A DNA stretch of 17,017 bases from Anoxynatronum sp033549305 (GCA_033549305.1 JAWSUV010000052.1:1-17017), one strand, 5' to 3'. Positions 8,374-15,730 are shown, counted from the stretch's first letter. Made by a program: numbers and translations. The notes: a model not told the origin generated them from the letters alone.

Positions 8374-9197
8374 AGGCTGTTCACCAACTCCTCTGCTGCC
8401 AGAATGTGGTCTGCCACTCGAATACCCTTTTGCTGCAGGCCAATGGCTATTTGTGTCGCCATCGGAATGTCAAGTCCCAGTGTTCGAATCAGGTCCACCT
8501 GGTCAAATATATCCCTGGGAGTGCCGACCAATTTAATTTCTCCAGCATCCATCACCACAATTCTATCCGATTCTATCGCTTCATTCATAAAGTGAGTAAT
8601 CAGCACCACGGTGATGCCTTCTTCACGGTTCAGCTTCTTTGCTGCATCGATGACTTCCTGCCTTCCCAACGGGTCCAGCAAAGCGGTAGGTTCATCCAGC
8701 ACGATGCAGTCTGGACGAGTCGCCAGAACGCCTGCGATGGCTACTCGTTGCTTTTGGCCGCCGGACAATTGATGCGGCGATTCCTTTCTGTAGTCTGTCA
8801 TGTTCAGCGCATCCAGCGCCCAGTCCACCCGTTTTCGAATTTCTTCCGCAGGTATTCCCAGATTTTCGGATCCGAAAGCCACATCTTCCTCCACAACTGT
8901 ACTCACCAGCTGGTTGTCCGGATTCTGAAAAACCATTCCCACCCGTTTTCTTATTTCCCTGAGCTGGGCTGTATCCTTGACAGAGATCCCGTCTACCAGA
9001 ACCTCTCCTTTGGATGGTGTCAATAAACCGTTAAAGTGGCGGGCAAGGGTGGATTTGCCGGATCCGTTCTGGCCCAGAATGGTTAAAAACTCACCGCGTA
9101 TGATTTCCAGATTAACATTCTTAAGCGCTTTAACGGCTTTTTTTGTTCCCCGCCCATAAACATAAGTCAGGTCTTTTACTTCTATGAGTTTTTCCAT
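8358..9197 (-). CDS. ecfA1: ECF transporter ATPase EcfA1
   Basis: This is the first ATPase of the ECF module, 279 residues from the chosen start. The ATG at 9197 is preferred over the in-frame GTG at 9206 because AGGGG is 8 bases before the ATG and abuts the GTG. Motifs are complete: Walker A GQNGSGKST (K48), Q-loop MVFQNPDNQLV, signature QLSGGQKQR (144-148), Walker B CIVLDEPTALLDP with D168 and catalytic E169, and H-loop LITHFMNEA with H202. In an EcfA1-EcfA2 heterodimer these Walker motifs pair with the EcfA2 signature, so at least this site should hydrolyse ATP. It follows the S-component gene after a 110-base gap that contains predicted hairpins, and overlaps ecfA2 by 16 bases. Confidence 0.94.
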   Translation of the reverse strand: MEKLIEVKDLTYVYGRGTKKAVKALKNVNLEIIRGEFLTILGQNGSGKSTLARHFNGLLTPSKGEVLVDGISVKDTAQLREIRKRVGMVFQNPDNQLVSTVVEEDVAFGSENLGIPAEEIRKRVDWALDALNMTDYRKESPHQLSGGQKQRVAIAGVLATRPDCIVLDEPTALLDPLGRQEVIDAAKKLNREEGITVVLITHFMNEAIESDRIVVMDAGEIKLVGTPRDIFDQVDLIRTLGLDIPMATQIAIGLQQKGIRVADHILAAEELVNSLCPLL

Positions 9198-9214
9198 ATC
9201 ATTCACCCCTGTTC

Positions 9215-9294
9215 AGAAGGAGCGGTCACACCCTTATTACGGCAGTCTGACCGTCCCTTCTTACTCTACCGATGTGTCCTTGCGATTAATCGGT
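9215..9294 (-). promoter_or_regulatory. Two tandem hairpins in the gap between the S-component gene and ecfA1
   Basis: On the transcribed minus strand, ACCGAT (9294-9289) pairs with ATCGGT (9273-9268) around 15 bases. Then AGAAGGGACGGTCA (9261-9248) pairs with TGACCGCTCCTTCT (9228-9215) around 19 bases; of 14 positions 12 are Watson-Crick, one is G-T and one is mismatched. No T-run follows either stem, so these are not ordinary terminators. The second stem ends about 18 bases before the ecfA1 ATG. A mutually exclusive 5-bp pairing inside the second element (ACGGT with GCCGT) is also possible. Likely roles are RNA processing, transcript stabilisation or a translation switch that sets the ratio of S-component to ATPases; none is proven. 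Confidence 0.5.
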
Positions 9295-9307
9295 TGATAA
9301 CTGTCTC

Positions 9308-9859
9308 CTATAAATCATCATCCGTTTCAACGACATCTCCCTGAACACCACGAACGCGTTCGATCCCTTTCCCCAGTATCACAACCAAAATGGCTGCCAC
9401 AATCACTTCCGGGACACCATGAAGGAATCCTACGGACACTGCCACACTGGCGGGAAGAAAGCCGCGAATGGATGCCATGCCCAGCACCAGAATGGTGTTA
9501 GTGGCAGTCCCCACTGCACCTGCAACAACATACGCAAGGGTCGGGTGGAGCCTTTTTGTTGCCACATAAGCATAATAGGCGGTTACGCCAATAAACAGAC
9601 GGGGAAAGATGGCCACCAGTGGATCGGTAAAAAGAGGGCTTGTAGCGCGAAGAAAGCTGAAAATCCCAAAAATAGCTCCTGCCAGCATTCCGACAACGGG
9701 TCCTTCCAGCACGCCTCCCAGGATGGCTGGCACATGCATAATCGTGGCATGGCCTGCAGGCGTAGGTACGGGAATAAATCCAAGACCAGTAACACCCAGT
9801 AATATAGAGACAGCCCCCAGAATCCCCGACATAACAATCTTTCGAATCGATAAGTTCAT
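9308..9859 (-). CDS. ECF transporter S-component, possibly for pantothenate or a precursor
   Basis: This is a small, very hydrophobic protein of 183 residues, the right size and character for a substrate-capture subunit of an ECF transporter. Hydrophobic segments lie at about 8-29, 42-69, 80-100, 108-130 and 145-163, with a charged C-terminal tail. The HATIMHVPAILGGVLEGPVVGMLAGAIFG stretch matches the pattern seen in PanT/FolT-like S-components of Bacillota. It is followed by the EcfA1-EcfA2-EcfT genes in the same operon, so it probably has this module to itself or is its main user. The substrate is unknown from sequence. Linkage to panB and two amide hydrolases suggests pantothenate, pantoate or a beta-alanine conjugate, so no gene symbol is assigned. 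AAAGGAG is placed 8 bases before the ATG, and the gap to the IclR gene is 56 bases with no clear terminator. Confidence 0.87.
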   Translation of the reverse strand: MNLSIRKIVMSGILGAVSILLGVTGLGFIPVPTPAGHATIMHVPAILGGVLEGPVVGMLAGAIFGIFSFLRATSPLFTDPLVAIFPRLFIGVTAYYAYVATKRLHPTLAYVVAGAVGTATNTILVLGMASIRGFLPASVAVSVGFLHGVPEVIVAAILVVILGKGIERVRGVQGDVVETDDDL

Positions 9860-9915
9860 TCATTCCACTCCTTTCATCTTCTCACGCTGGTTTCTCCCTT
9901 TTGAGCACAAACTTT

Positions 9916-10695
9916 TTAATTCTCCTGTTGATTAAATCCCAGTTCCAGCGAAATTTTTCTGCCTACTTCCAGCACTGCTGCGGCATAGTTGGTTCCCGTC
10001 TGCCCTTCCATAAATCGATACTCGGGGACTGCCACACTGATCGCCGCCACCGGTCGCCTCTGATGATTAAGTACAGGCGATGCAACACATTTCAACCCCA
10101 TGACATATTCCTCATCATCCAGGCTGTAGCCCTGTTTTCGGATAAGGGACAACTGCTCCTTTAACGCCGGCAAGTTTGTCAGCGTTTTAGGTGTGTAAAC
10201 CGTAAACGTTTCATCAGCCATAAGCCTGTCGACTTCATTTTCAGGCAGCCACGCAAGTATGGCTTTCCCCAGGCCCGTACAGTACATGGGAAGCCGTTTC
10301 CCAATCCCCAAATCAACTTTGATGGTGGCTCGGCTCTCAATTTTATCAATATAGATAATCTCTTTACCATCCTGAATGGCTAAATTAACTGTCTCATGGG
10401 TCCTGCCGGCCAATTCTTCCAGGAAAGGCTGGCATTGCCGTCGAAATCCCCTTCTCTCCACCACCCCATTACCCATTTCGAAAAGTTTCATGCTGTTAGC
10501 ATACTTTTGATTGGCACCGTTCTGACTCACATACCCTTTCGCTTTCAACGTCGCCACCAATCGGTGAACCGTGCTTTTATCCCACTGCAGTTTATCCGCC
10601 ATCTCACTAATGCCCAATTCCGCCTCCAGATGTAGAAGTTCCATCATTTCAAGTGCCTTGACAACTGACTTGACTAGATTATCTCTTGGTGCCAT
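9916..10695 (-). CDS. IclR family transcriptional regulator
   Basis: IclR proteins are DNA-binding dimers or tetramers that sense small molecules and usually control nearby catabolic or transport genes. This one has 259 residues, the normal size. A winged helix-turn-helix occupies about residues 7-60 (GISEMADKLQWDKSTVHRLVATLKAKGYV). The ligand-binding domain covers about 75-252, with KRLPMYCTGLGKAILAWLP and YVMGLKCVASPVLNHQRRPVAAISVAVP as landmarks. It heads the vitamin operon, 56 bases before the S-component gene on the same strand, so it is likely the local, self-regulating controller. AAAGGAG directly abuts the ATG, which is too close, so the purine run AAGGGGGTGG about 10 bases upstream may serve instead. 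A terminator separates it from the purine unit. Its ligand is unknown; pantothenate-related compounds or branched-chain 2-oxo acids are guesses from context. Confidence 0.93.
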   Translation of the reverse strand: MAPRDNLVKSVVKALEMMELLHLEAELGISEMADKLQWDKSTVHRLVATLKAKGYVSQNGANQKYANSMKLFEMGNGVVERRGFRRQCQPFLEELAGRTHETVNLAIQDGKEIIYIDKIESRATIKVDLGIGKRLPMYCTGLGKAILAWLPENEVDRLMADETFTVYTPKTLTNLPALKEQLSLIRKQGYSLDDEEYVMGLKCVASPVLNHQRRPVAAISVAVPEYRFMEGQTGTNYAAAVLEVGRKISLELGFNQQEN

Positions 10696-10791
10696 CTCCT
10701 TTGAACCACCCCCTTTTCTTCACACGCACCTGTTGGTGCTGGAGTCAAAAACTTATATGCACCCCCCTGCCATTACCTGCTTCCAGAGCAT

Positions 10792-10806
10792 TTTCGTATT
10801 GCGAAA
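10792..10806. promoter_or_regulatory. Candidate operator palindrome upstream of the IclR-led operon
   Basis: TTTCG-TATTG-CGAAA is a 15-base palindrome with 5-base perfect arms, about 97 bases upstream of the IclR start codon and downstream of the preceding terminator. IclR family operators are commonly pseudo-palindromes of about this length, and the family often regulates itself. A TTGAAA on the minus strand just upstream could be a -35 element, but the matching -10 would be poor, so the promoter itself is not resolved. Assigning this site to the IclR protein is inference. Confidence 0.35.
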
Positions 10807-10831
10807 CGACTTCCCGCATTTCAATATTAAA

Positions 10832-10861
10832 AAGGATTCGCCATTATTTTTGCGAATCCTT
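10832..10861 (-). terminator. Rho-independent terminator ending the purine and lipoprotein unit
   Basis: AAGGATTCGC and GCGAATCCTT pair perfectly (10 bp) around a 10-base loop. On the minus strand the stem is followed by TTTAATATT, giving a run of five T with the last stem bases. It lies about 50 bases after the lipoprotein stop codon (10913) and before the IclR gene, so it separates the two minus-strand transcription units. Confidence 0.8.
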
Positions 10862-10912
10862 CTTTATTTTGAAATATTTTTCTTTTTTTGAAACATTTCT
10901 CTGTGTCGTTTT

Positions 10913-11959
10913 TTATCGGGCGCTATCGAAATAAATCACCTGATCGTCTGACAACAGAACGCGCTGGTCCCCCGCAGTTTCCCAGGGGCTTTCCAGCAGC
11001 AGCGCCATACTGGCAAATACATCAGTTGCATCTTCAGGGATTTGATAGAACACGGTGCCTGTTTTAACAGCATCCGGATAAAATTCCTGGCTCATATACT
11101 GGCTCATCAAGTGATCCATCGGGATTGTGTCTCCCGAATCATTTATTAACCGATTCCGGGCATTCGAGAAATAGACGGTTCCTTCTCCCCGGTTCTCTAT
11201 CGCCATTGTAACACCCAGCAGGCTGACAGGCTCATCCAGGTTCAGGAATTCCGCAAAAGGGTGTTCGACCTGTTCAAAGATCAACACATTGATCAGATGA
11301 ACAGTTAACGGCCCCATTTCTTCCACCCTTCCCAGACGATGATTCGCTGATACTTCCATTCCTTCTGTCAGTTTCACTGCGGTGTCATAGGCACGTTCCA
11401 GAATGGTTTCACGGGTTACTTCCTGAAACTGGGGATGATTGACCGTCACTTCATAAGTATATTCATCTCCCATGGCATGATAGTACTGGTTCACAGGCCC
11501 TGCCAAAATCACTTTCATGTCACTGATTTCATTCAATCGGGTTAACTGCAACGGAAAATACAGGTCGCCCCGCCTCAGTGTACCGTTAGGATAGGTCTCG
11601 TGAAACTCTCCTTTTGATGACATTGTTTCTTCTCCCGTATTCAGCCATATACGCCCACTGTCCGGATGAAGTTGCAGGCCTGCATCGTTGTGATTGTCCA
11701 CCGTAAGAGACAGTTTCAGTGCATCACTTTTTTTACCCTCTCCAAAGTCCAGATCCTGCAACAGCTGCACCTGTTCCACCGTCACACTGATTTTAAGCTG
11801 TTCCTGCTGCTGCTGAACATCAACCGTGACATCAACGGTTTCCTGAACAGCGCTCTCTTGCGGATCCACAGCCGGCTCTATCCGCGAATTGTTTCCGCAG
11901 CCCGCCGTCCACACTGCCAGGATTAATAAGCCAACAAGCAGCCACTCTTTATTACGCAT
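10913..11959 (-). CDS. Putative lipoprotein of unknown function downstream of the purine genes
   Basis: The chosen ATG (11959) has AAGGAG 9 bases upstream and gives a 348-residue protein that starts with a lipoprotein signal: charged MRNKEW, hydrophobic LLVGLLILAVW, then TAGC with C21 as the predicted lipidated residue. The Thr at -3 is less usual than Leu. After a short QQQQEQ low-complexity patch the mature part looks like two successive beta-rich domains (about 50-180 and 200-345), with segments such as LKLSLTVDNHNDAG and LLGVTMAIENRGEGTVYF. These recall DUF4352/DUF5068-type extracellular lipoproteins of Bacillota, but I cannot assign a family with certainty. It should sit on the outer face of the membrane. 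It follows purD by 155 bases on the same strand, without a terminator between them, and is closed by a terminator after its stop. There is no evident link to purine synthesis. Confidence 0.8.
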   Translation of the reverse strand: MRNKEWLLVGLLILAVWTAGCGNNSRIEPAVDPQESAVQETVDVTVDVQQQQEQLKISVTVEQVQLLQDLDFGEGKKSDALKLSLTVDNHNDAGLQLHPDSGRIWLNTGEETMSSKGEFHETYPNGTLRRGDLYFPLQLTRLNEISDMKVILAGPVNQYYHAMGDEYTYEVTVNHPQFQEVTRETILERAYDTAVKLTEGMEVSANHRLGRVEEMGPLTVHLINVLIFEQVEHPFAEFLNLDEPVSLLGVTMAIENRGEGTVYFSNARNRLINDSGDTIPMDHLMSQYMSQEFYPDAVKTGTVFYQIPEDATDVFASMALLLESPWETAGDQRVLLSDDQVIYFDSAR

Positions 11960-11974
11960 ACATTCAATCTCCTT

Positions 11975-12018
11975 TTTTACTGCCGAAACTGCAACACTTA
12001 TGTGACCTGACAGTAAAA
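11975..12018 (-). promoter_or_regulatory. Leader hairpin before the lipoprotein gene
   Basis: On the minus strand TTTTACTGTC (12018-12009) can pair with GGCAGTAAAA (11984-11975), nine Watson-Crick pairs and one G-T, around a 24-base loop. The distal arm runs straight into AAGGAG, the ribosome-binding site of the lipoprotein gene. It could modulate access to that site, but the stem is A/T-rich and this is inference. Confidence 0.35.
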
Positions 12019-12114
12019 GCAATTCGAAAACAACGTGATTCCTATCAGCCCCTTCAGGTGTGTGAATTCAGTTTAATACAGGCTCACTTCCATGCCCCTT
12101 TTGATTCAGCGTCT

Positions 12115-13343
12115 TTATATCAATCCAATATCTTTTCGAAAAACTTTGCCTTGAAAAGCAATCTGATTTACAGCATGGTAGGCTTTTGCCCGTGCCTCGT
12201 CAACTGTTTTGGCCAGAGCTGCGATGTTAAGGACACGGCCGCCGGCTGTCACCAGTCTTTCCCCCTCCTTACGGGTGCCCGCATGAAACACCAGCACATC
12301 CTCCTTCAGATCCGCCAGCCCCATGATCTCATATCCGGTTTCATAGCCTTCCGGATAACCTTCTGAAGCCAGTACCACGCAGACTGCCGCTTCTTCATGC
12401 CATTCCAGTTGAAGTCGCTTCAGGTTTCGGTTCAGCATATGGTTAAACACCACACATAAATCGGTTTTCAGGCGTGGAATCACCACCTGGGTTTCCGGAT
12501 CACCAAAACGGACATTGTATTCCAGCACTTTTGGCCCTTCATCCGTGATCATCAGCCCCACAAAAAGAATTCCCCGGAAATCCATCTGTTCCTGTTGAAT
12601 GCCTCTGAGAGTAGGTATGAGTATCTTTTGTTTTACCCTTCGGGCCACCTCGTTGGTGTAGACCCGGTTTGGCGAATAGGTACCCATCCCGCCGGTATTT
12701 GGACCGGTATCACCGTCGCCAATCCGTTTGTGGTCCTGGGAACTGACCATGGGCAGCAGTGTTTCGCCGTCCACAAAGCAAAGCACAGATGTTTCAATGC
12801 CTGTTAAAAACTCTTCAATCACCAGTTGGCTGCCGGCATCTCCAAACACCTTATTGATCAGAACATCTTCTATGGCTTGATGCGCCTCTTCCACGGTTTC
12901 GCAAATCAGCACTCCTTTACCGGCTGCCAAACCGTCTGCTTTGATGACCACCGGCAGTGAAAACTCCTTGAGCAGCGCTAAAGCATCTTCTTTAGCGGAC
13001 GCTTTTTCGTATCGAGCGGTGGGGATATGATATTTCACCATAAAATCTTTGGCGTACGACTTGCTGCCCTCCAGCCTGGCCGCAGTCCCACCTGTCGAAA
13101 TTCATCCACAATTCCATCAGTCAACGGTACTTCCGGACCTACCACCGTTAAATCCATTTGCTTCTCCAGGGCGAAATCACGCAATTCGCTGATTTGGTCT
13201 GCCTTCAGCGGTACGCACTCCGCCATCTGGCTCATTCCAGGATTTCCTGGTGCGCAATATATCCGTCCAACGCTGGAACACTGCCGGAGCTTCCATACAA
13301 GAGCATGCTCTCTGCCTCCGCTGCCTATCACCAGTATTTTCAT
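12115..13343 (-). pseudogene. purD: Phosphoribosylamine-glycine ligase, reading frame broken by an internal deletion of about 25 bases
   Basis: PurD joins glycine to 5-phosphoribosylamine with ATP to give glycinamide ribotide, the second step of purine synthesis. Translation starts at 13343 with MKILVIGSGGREHALVWKL and GGGAG 9 bases upstream. It reads well through VVGPEVPLTDGIVDEFRQVGLR, then loses frame and stops at 13035. A second frame resumes the protein as AARLEGSKSYAKDFMVKY and continues normally through the ATP-grasp core (VVIKADGLAAGKGV, EEFLTGIETSVLCFVDG, DTGPNTGGMGTYSP, VLEYNVRFGDPETQ) to the stop at 12115. Homologues read GLxVFGPxKAAAxxEGSK here, 18 codons, while only 29 bases are present, so about 25 bases are missing near 13074-13083, including the FGP turn. 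Restoring them gives about 417 residues, the normal length. The rest of the gene has no other damage, so this is a recent mutation or a sequence or assembly error. Confidence 0.9.
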
Positions 13344-13550
13344 GATTGAACACTCCCGTCTGTCCATTTTCTCCGCCCGCAAAAGCGCAAGTTTATTCGT
13401 GATTTCGTTACAGATAACGACATTTTTCAACACACAACGATCTTTCCATGACGTTCAACAACACACATCCACTTAGAAAATATATCCGCAGCGCCTCTTG
13501 ATAAAAACGGGCAGACAGAATAGTCTCGATTTTTTGGTGGGATCAGCGGA
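13344..13550 (-). other. Gap of 207 bases between purH and purD
   Basis: The other purine genes here overlap, so this spacer is unusually long. It holds a small perfect hairpin (TCGTTA-TCTG-TAACGA, 13420-13405 on the minus strand) and a loose repeat of TGTGTTG around 13430-13475. I see no convincing promoter, no T-run terminator and no gene. Extending the purD frame upstream to 13433 adds residues with no resemblance to PurD, so the ATG at 13343 remains the better start. Confidence 0.6.
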
Positions 13551-15086
13551 TCAGTGTTTAAAGTGGCGCACGCCAGTGAAAACCATGGCGACGCCGTAGT
13601 GGTTGCAGGTATCGATGGAGGCCTGATCATTCTGGGAGCCACCGGGTTGAATAATCGCAACAATGCCTGCCTGGGCCGCTTCTTCAACACAATCACTGAA
13701 AGGAAAGAAGGCATCAGAGGCCATTACTGCTCCCCGGGCATCGTGGGGCATATTGCGCAATGCATTCTGGAGAGCCCAGATTCGACTGGTCTGTCCAGGG
13801 CCCACCGCCAGAGTCTGTCCGTTTTTCGCAATCACAATAGCATTGGATTTCACATGCTTTACAATTTTCCAGGCAAATATCAGATCTTCTCGCAACGGTT
13901 CAGTAAGGCCTGTTTGTGTCTTCAGTTCCAGTGGTCCGCACAGGTTTTCGTCCGCATCCTGAATTAAAAGGCCGCCTGGAACCCGTTTCAAATCCATTGA
14001 TCCAGCAGATCCTTTAATAATCTCAGGAATTTCCAGCAACCGGATATTTGGTTTGTTGCCTAAAACGACTCTGGCCTCCTGTGTGAATTCCGGCGCTATC
14101 ACCACTTCAAGAAAGACGTCTGCCAGCCGCAAGGCAACGATTTCAGTGACTGGCCTGTTGAGCGCCACAATGCCCCCAAATATGGACTGGGGATCCGCCG
14201 AAAAGGCTTTCTCATAGGCCTTCTCAATGGTTTCTGCCGACCCTACACCACAGGGATTGGTATGCTTCAACGCAACAGCAGTGGGAACACTGAATTCCTG
14301 AAGCAAAGACAGGGCGCCGGCAGCATCATTAATATTGTTAAAAGAGAGCTCCTTACCCTGAAGTTGGCGGGCGGCTGCGAGTGTTCCGGGTACTGAGACC
14401 GGTTCCCGGTAGAAGGCTGCACGTTGATGAGGATTTTCTCCATAACGCAGATCCTGAACTTTTTCATATGGCAATGTCAGTCGCTCCGGAAAAATCACAC
14501 TTTCTGCTGACTCGCTCAGGTAGCCGGCAATCAGAGCGTCATACTGGCTTGTAAGCTGAAACACTTTCGCCGCCAGCCGCTTGCGAGTATCCAGGGTTGT
14601 ATCTCCTGTCTCCCGGATTTCCTCAAGCACACCTTTATAATCAGCCGGATCTGTGATAACGGTCACTGACTCATGGTTTTTGGCAGCCGAGCGCAGCATG
14701 GCGGGGCCGCCTATATCAATCTGTTCAATGACATCTTCAAACTGCACCTTTGGTTTGATCATGGTTTCCTTAAAAGGATACAGGTTTATCACCACAAGGT
14801 CAATGGGGGTGATGGAAAGTTCCGCCAGCGTCTCCATATGCTCCGGATCCTGGCGGCGAGCCAGTAATCCGCCATGGATCGCAGGATGCAGGGTTTTCAC
14901 CCGTCCATCCAGACATTCTGGAAATCCAGTGACTTCTGAAACCTCTGTCACCGGGATTCCGGCGGACTTGAGCTGTTGTGCGGTTCCCCCTGTGGACAGA
15001 AGATTTATCCCCAATCCGTGGAGATTTCTGGCCAAGTCTTCAATGCCCGCTTTGTCCGATACACTGATCAGTGCATGTTTAATCAT
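13551..15086 (-). CDS. purH: Bifunctional AICAR formyltransferase/IMP cyclohydrolase
   Basis: PurH performs the last two steps to IMP: formylation of AICAR with 10-formyltetrahydrofolate, then ring closure. At 511 residues it has standard length. The N-terminal cyclohydrolase domain (about 1-195) shows ALISVSDKAG, LLSTGGTA, the FPECLDGRVKTLHPAIHGGLL segment with K64 and H67, and DIGGPAMLRSAAKNH. The formyltransferase domain shows LRYGENPHQ (213-221), the catalytic Lys-His pair K274-H275 in ALKHTNPCGVG, FGGIVALN, and the C-terminal GVAMVFTGVRHFKH. Its ATG overlaps the purN stop by 4 bases (ATGA), so the two are translationally coupled. It is followed by the long gap before purD. Confidence 0.97.
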   Translation of the reverse strand: MIKHALISVSDKAGIEDLARNLHGLGINLLSTGGTAQQLKSAGIPVTEVSEVTGFPECLDGRVKTLHPAIHGGLLARRQDPEHMETLAELSITPIDLVVINLYPFKETMIKPKVQFEDVIEQIDIGGPAMLRSAAKNHESVTVITDPADYKGVLEEIRETGDTTLDTRKRLAAKVFQLTSQYDALIAGYLSESAESVIFPERLTLPYEKVQDLRYGENPHQRAAFYREPVSVPGTLAAARQLQGKELSFNNINDAAGALSLLQEFSVPTAVALKHTNPCGVGSAETIEKAYEKAFSADPQSIFGGIVALNRPVTEIVALRLADVFLEVVIAPEFTQEARVVLGNKPNIRLLEIPEIIKGSAGSMDLKRVPGGLLIQDADENLCGPLELKTQTGLTEPLREDLIFAWKIVKHVKSNAIVIAKNGQTLAVGPGQTSRIWALQNALRNMPHDARGAVMASDAFFPFSDCVEEAAQAGIVAIIQPGGSQNDQASIDTCNHYGVAMVFTGVRHFKH

Positions 15087-15730
15087 TCTTCATTCACCTC
15101 TTCCAATAATGTAACCCTGCGCCCGGTAACCTGGAGTTTCCCGGCGGCAAACAGCGACACCGCACGGGGAAGCAGACGGTGTTCCACCGCCAGCACTTTT
15201 TGACGGATCGCTTCCGGGCTGTCCTTATCCTCCAGCATTACCGTTTGCTGCAGAATAATGGGACCGCCATCCATCTCTTCATTCACAAAATGCACCGTGG
15301 CACCGCTGACTTTGACTCCTCGCTGCCATGCAGCTTCGTGCACCTTGCAGCCATACCATCCCGGACCGGAAAATGCTGGAATCAGCGACGGATGAATGTT
15401 CATAATCCGGTTGGGATACGCTTGCAGAACAACATCAGGAATTTTTTTCAGGTATCCGGCCAGGATGACCAGTTCCGTCCCCGATTCCTGAAGCCACCTC
15501 AACAGCGTTTCATCCACACCGGCTGTTCCATTATCGGCCTGCTGTCTGTTTGGCAGCACCCGGACCGGAATGCCATGTTTTTTTGCACGAACAAGTCCAT
15601 AGGCTGTCGGATCACTGGAAATTACCTGAATGACCCGGGCGGGGATACCTTCCTCTCGAATGGCCTGCAGCAGCGCTTCCATGTTGGTTCCACTTCCAGA
15701 TATCAGGATCGACAGGTTTATGGGACGCAT
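15083..15730 (-). CDS. purN: Phosphoribosylglycinamide formyltransferase
   Basis: PurN formylates glycinamide ribotide using 10-formyltetrahydrofolate, acting on the product of PurD. It is 215 residues, normal for the family. The N-terminal GSGTN loop (about 12-16) binds the phosphoribosyl group. Catalytic residues are N111 and H113 in IMNIHPSLIPAF and D154 in NEEMDGGPIILQ, in the same order as the E. coli Asn106/His108/Asp144 triad. The FSGPGWYG stretch after the HPSL motif is the form common in Bacillota. Its start overlaps the end of purM by 13 bases, with an AAGGTG-type site about 5 bases upstream, and its end overlaps purH by 4 bases. This supports one polycistronic transcript. Confidence 0.96.
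   Translation of the reverse strand: MRPINLSILISGSGTNMEALLQAIREEGIPARVIQVISSDPTAYGLVRAKKHGIPVRVLPNRQQADNGTAGVDETLLRWLQESGTELVILAGYLKKIPDVVLQAYPNRIMNIHPSLIPAFSGPGWYGCKVHEAAWQRGVKVSGATVHFVNEEMDGGPIILQQTVMLEDKDSPEAIRQKVLAVEHRLLPRAVSLFAAGKLQVTGRRVTLLEEVNEE

Noticed and set aside
9283..9292. CGATTAATCG perfect 10-base palindrome
   Set aside because: It overlaps the first hairpin of the S-component/ecfA1 gap and is short enough to be incidental, so it was folded into that structured region.
10726..10739. GCACC-TGTT-GGTGC hairpin in the leader of the IclR gene
   Set aside because: The stem is only five pairs and it has no T-run or adjoining conserved motif; such short palindromes arise by chance, so it is not listed as a feature.
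10752..10757. TATAAG on the minus strand as a -10 box for the IclR gene
   Set aside because: No acceptable -35 element lies 16-18 bases upstream and the extended -10 TG is off by one base, so it is too weak to report as a promoter.
12115..13343. Programmed ribosomal frameshifting in purD
   Set aside because: A programmed shift would keep all codons. Here about 25 bases, including the conserved FGP turn, are absent and no slippery heptamer or downstream pseudoknot is evident, so a deletion or sequence error fits better.
13427..13714. A 95-codon minus-strand frame spanning the end of purH and the spacer
   Set aside because: Most of it is an alternative frame of purH, and no ribosome-binding site or recognisable motif supports it as a gene.
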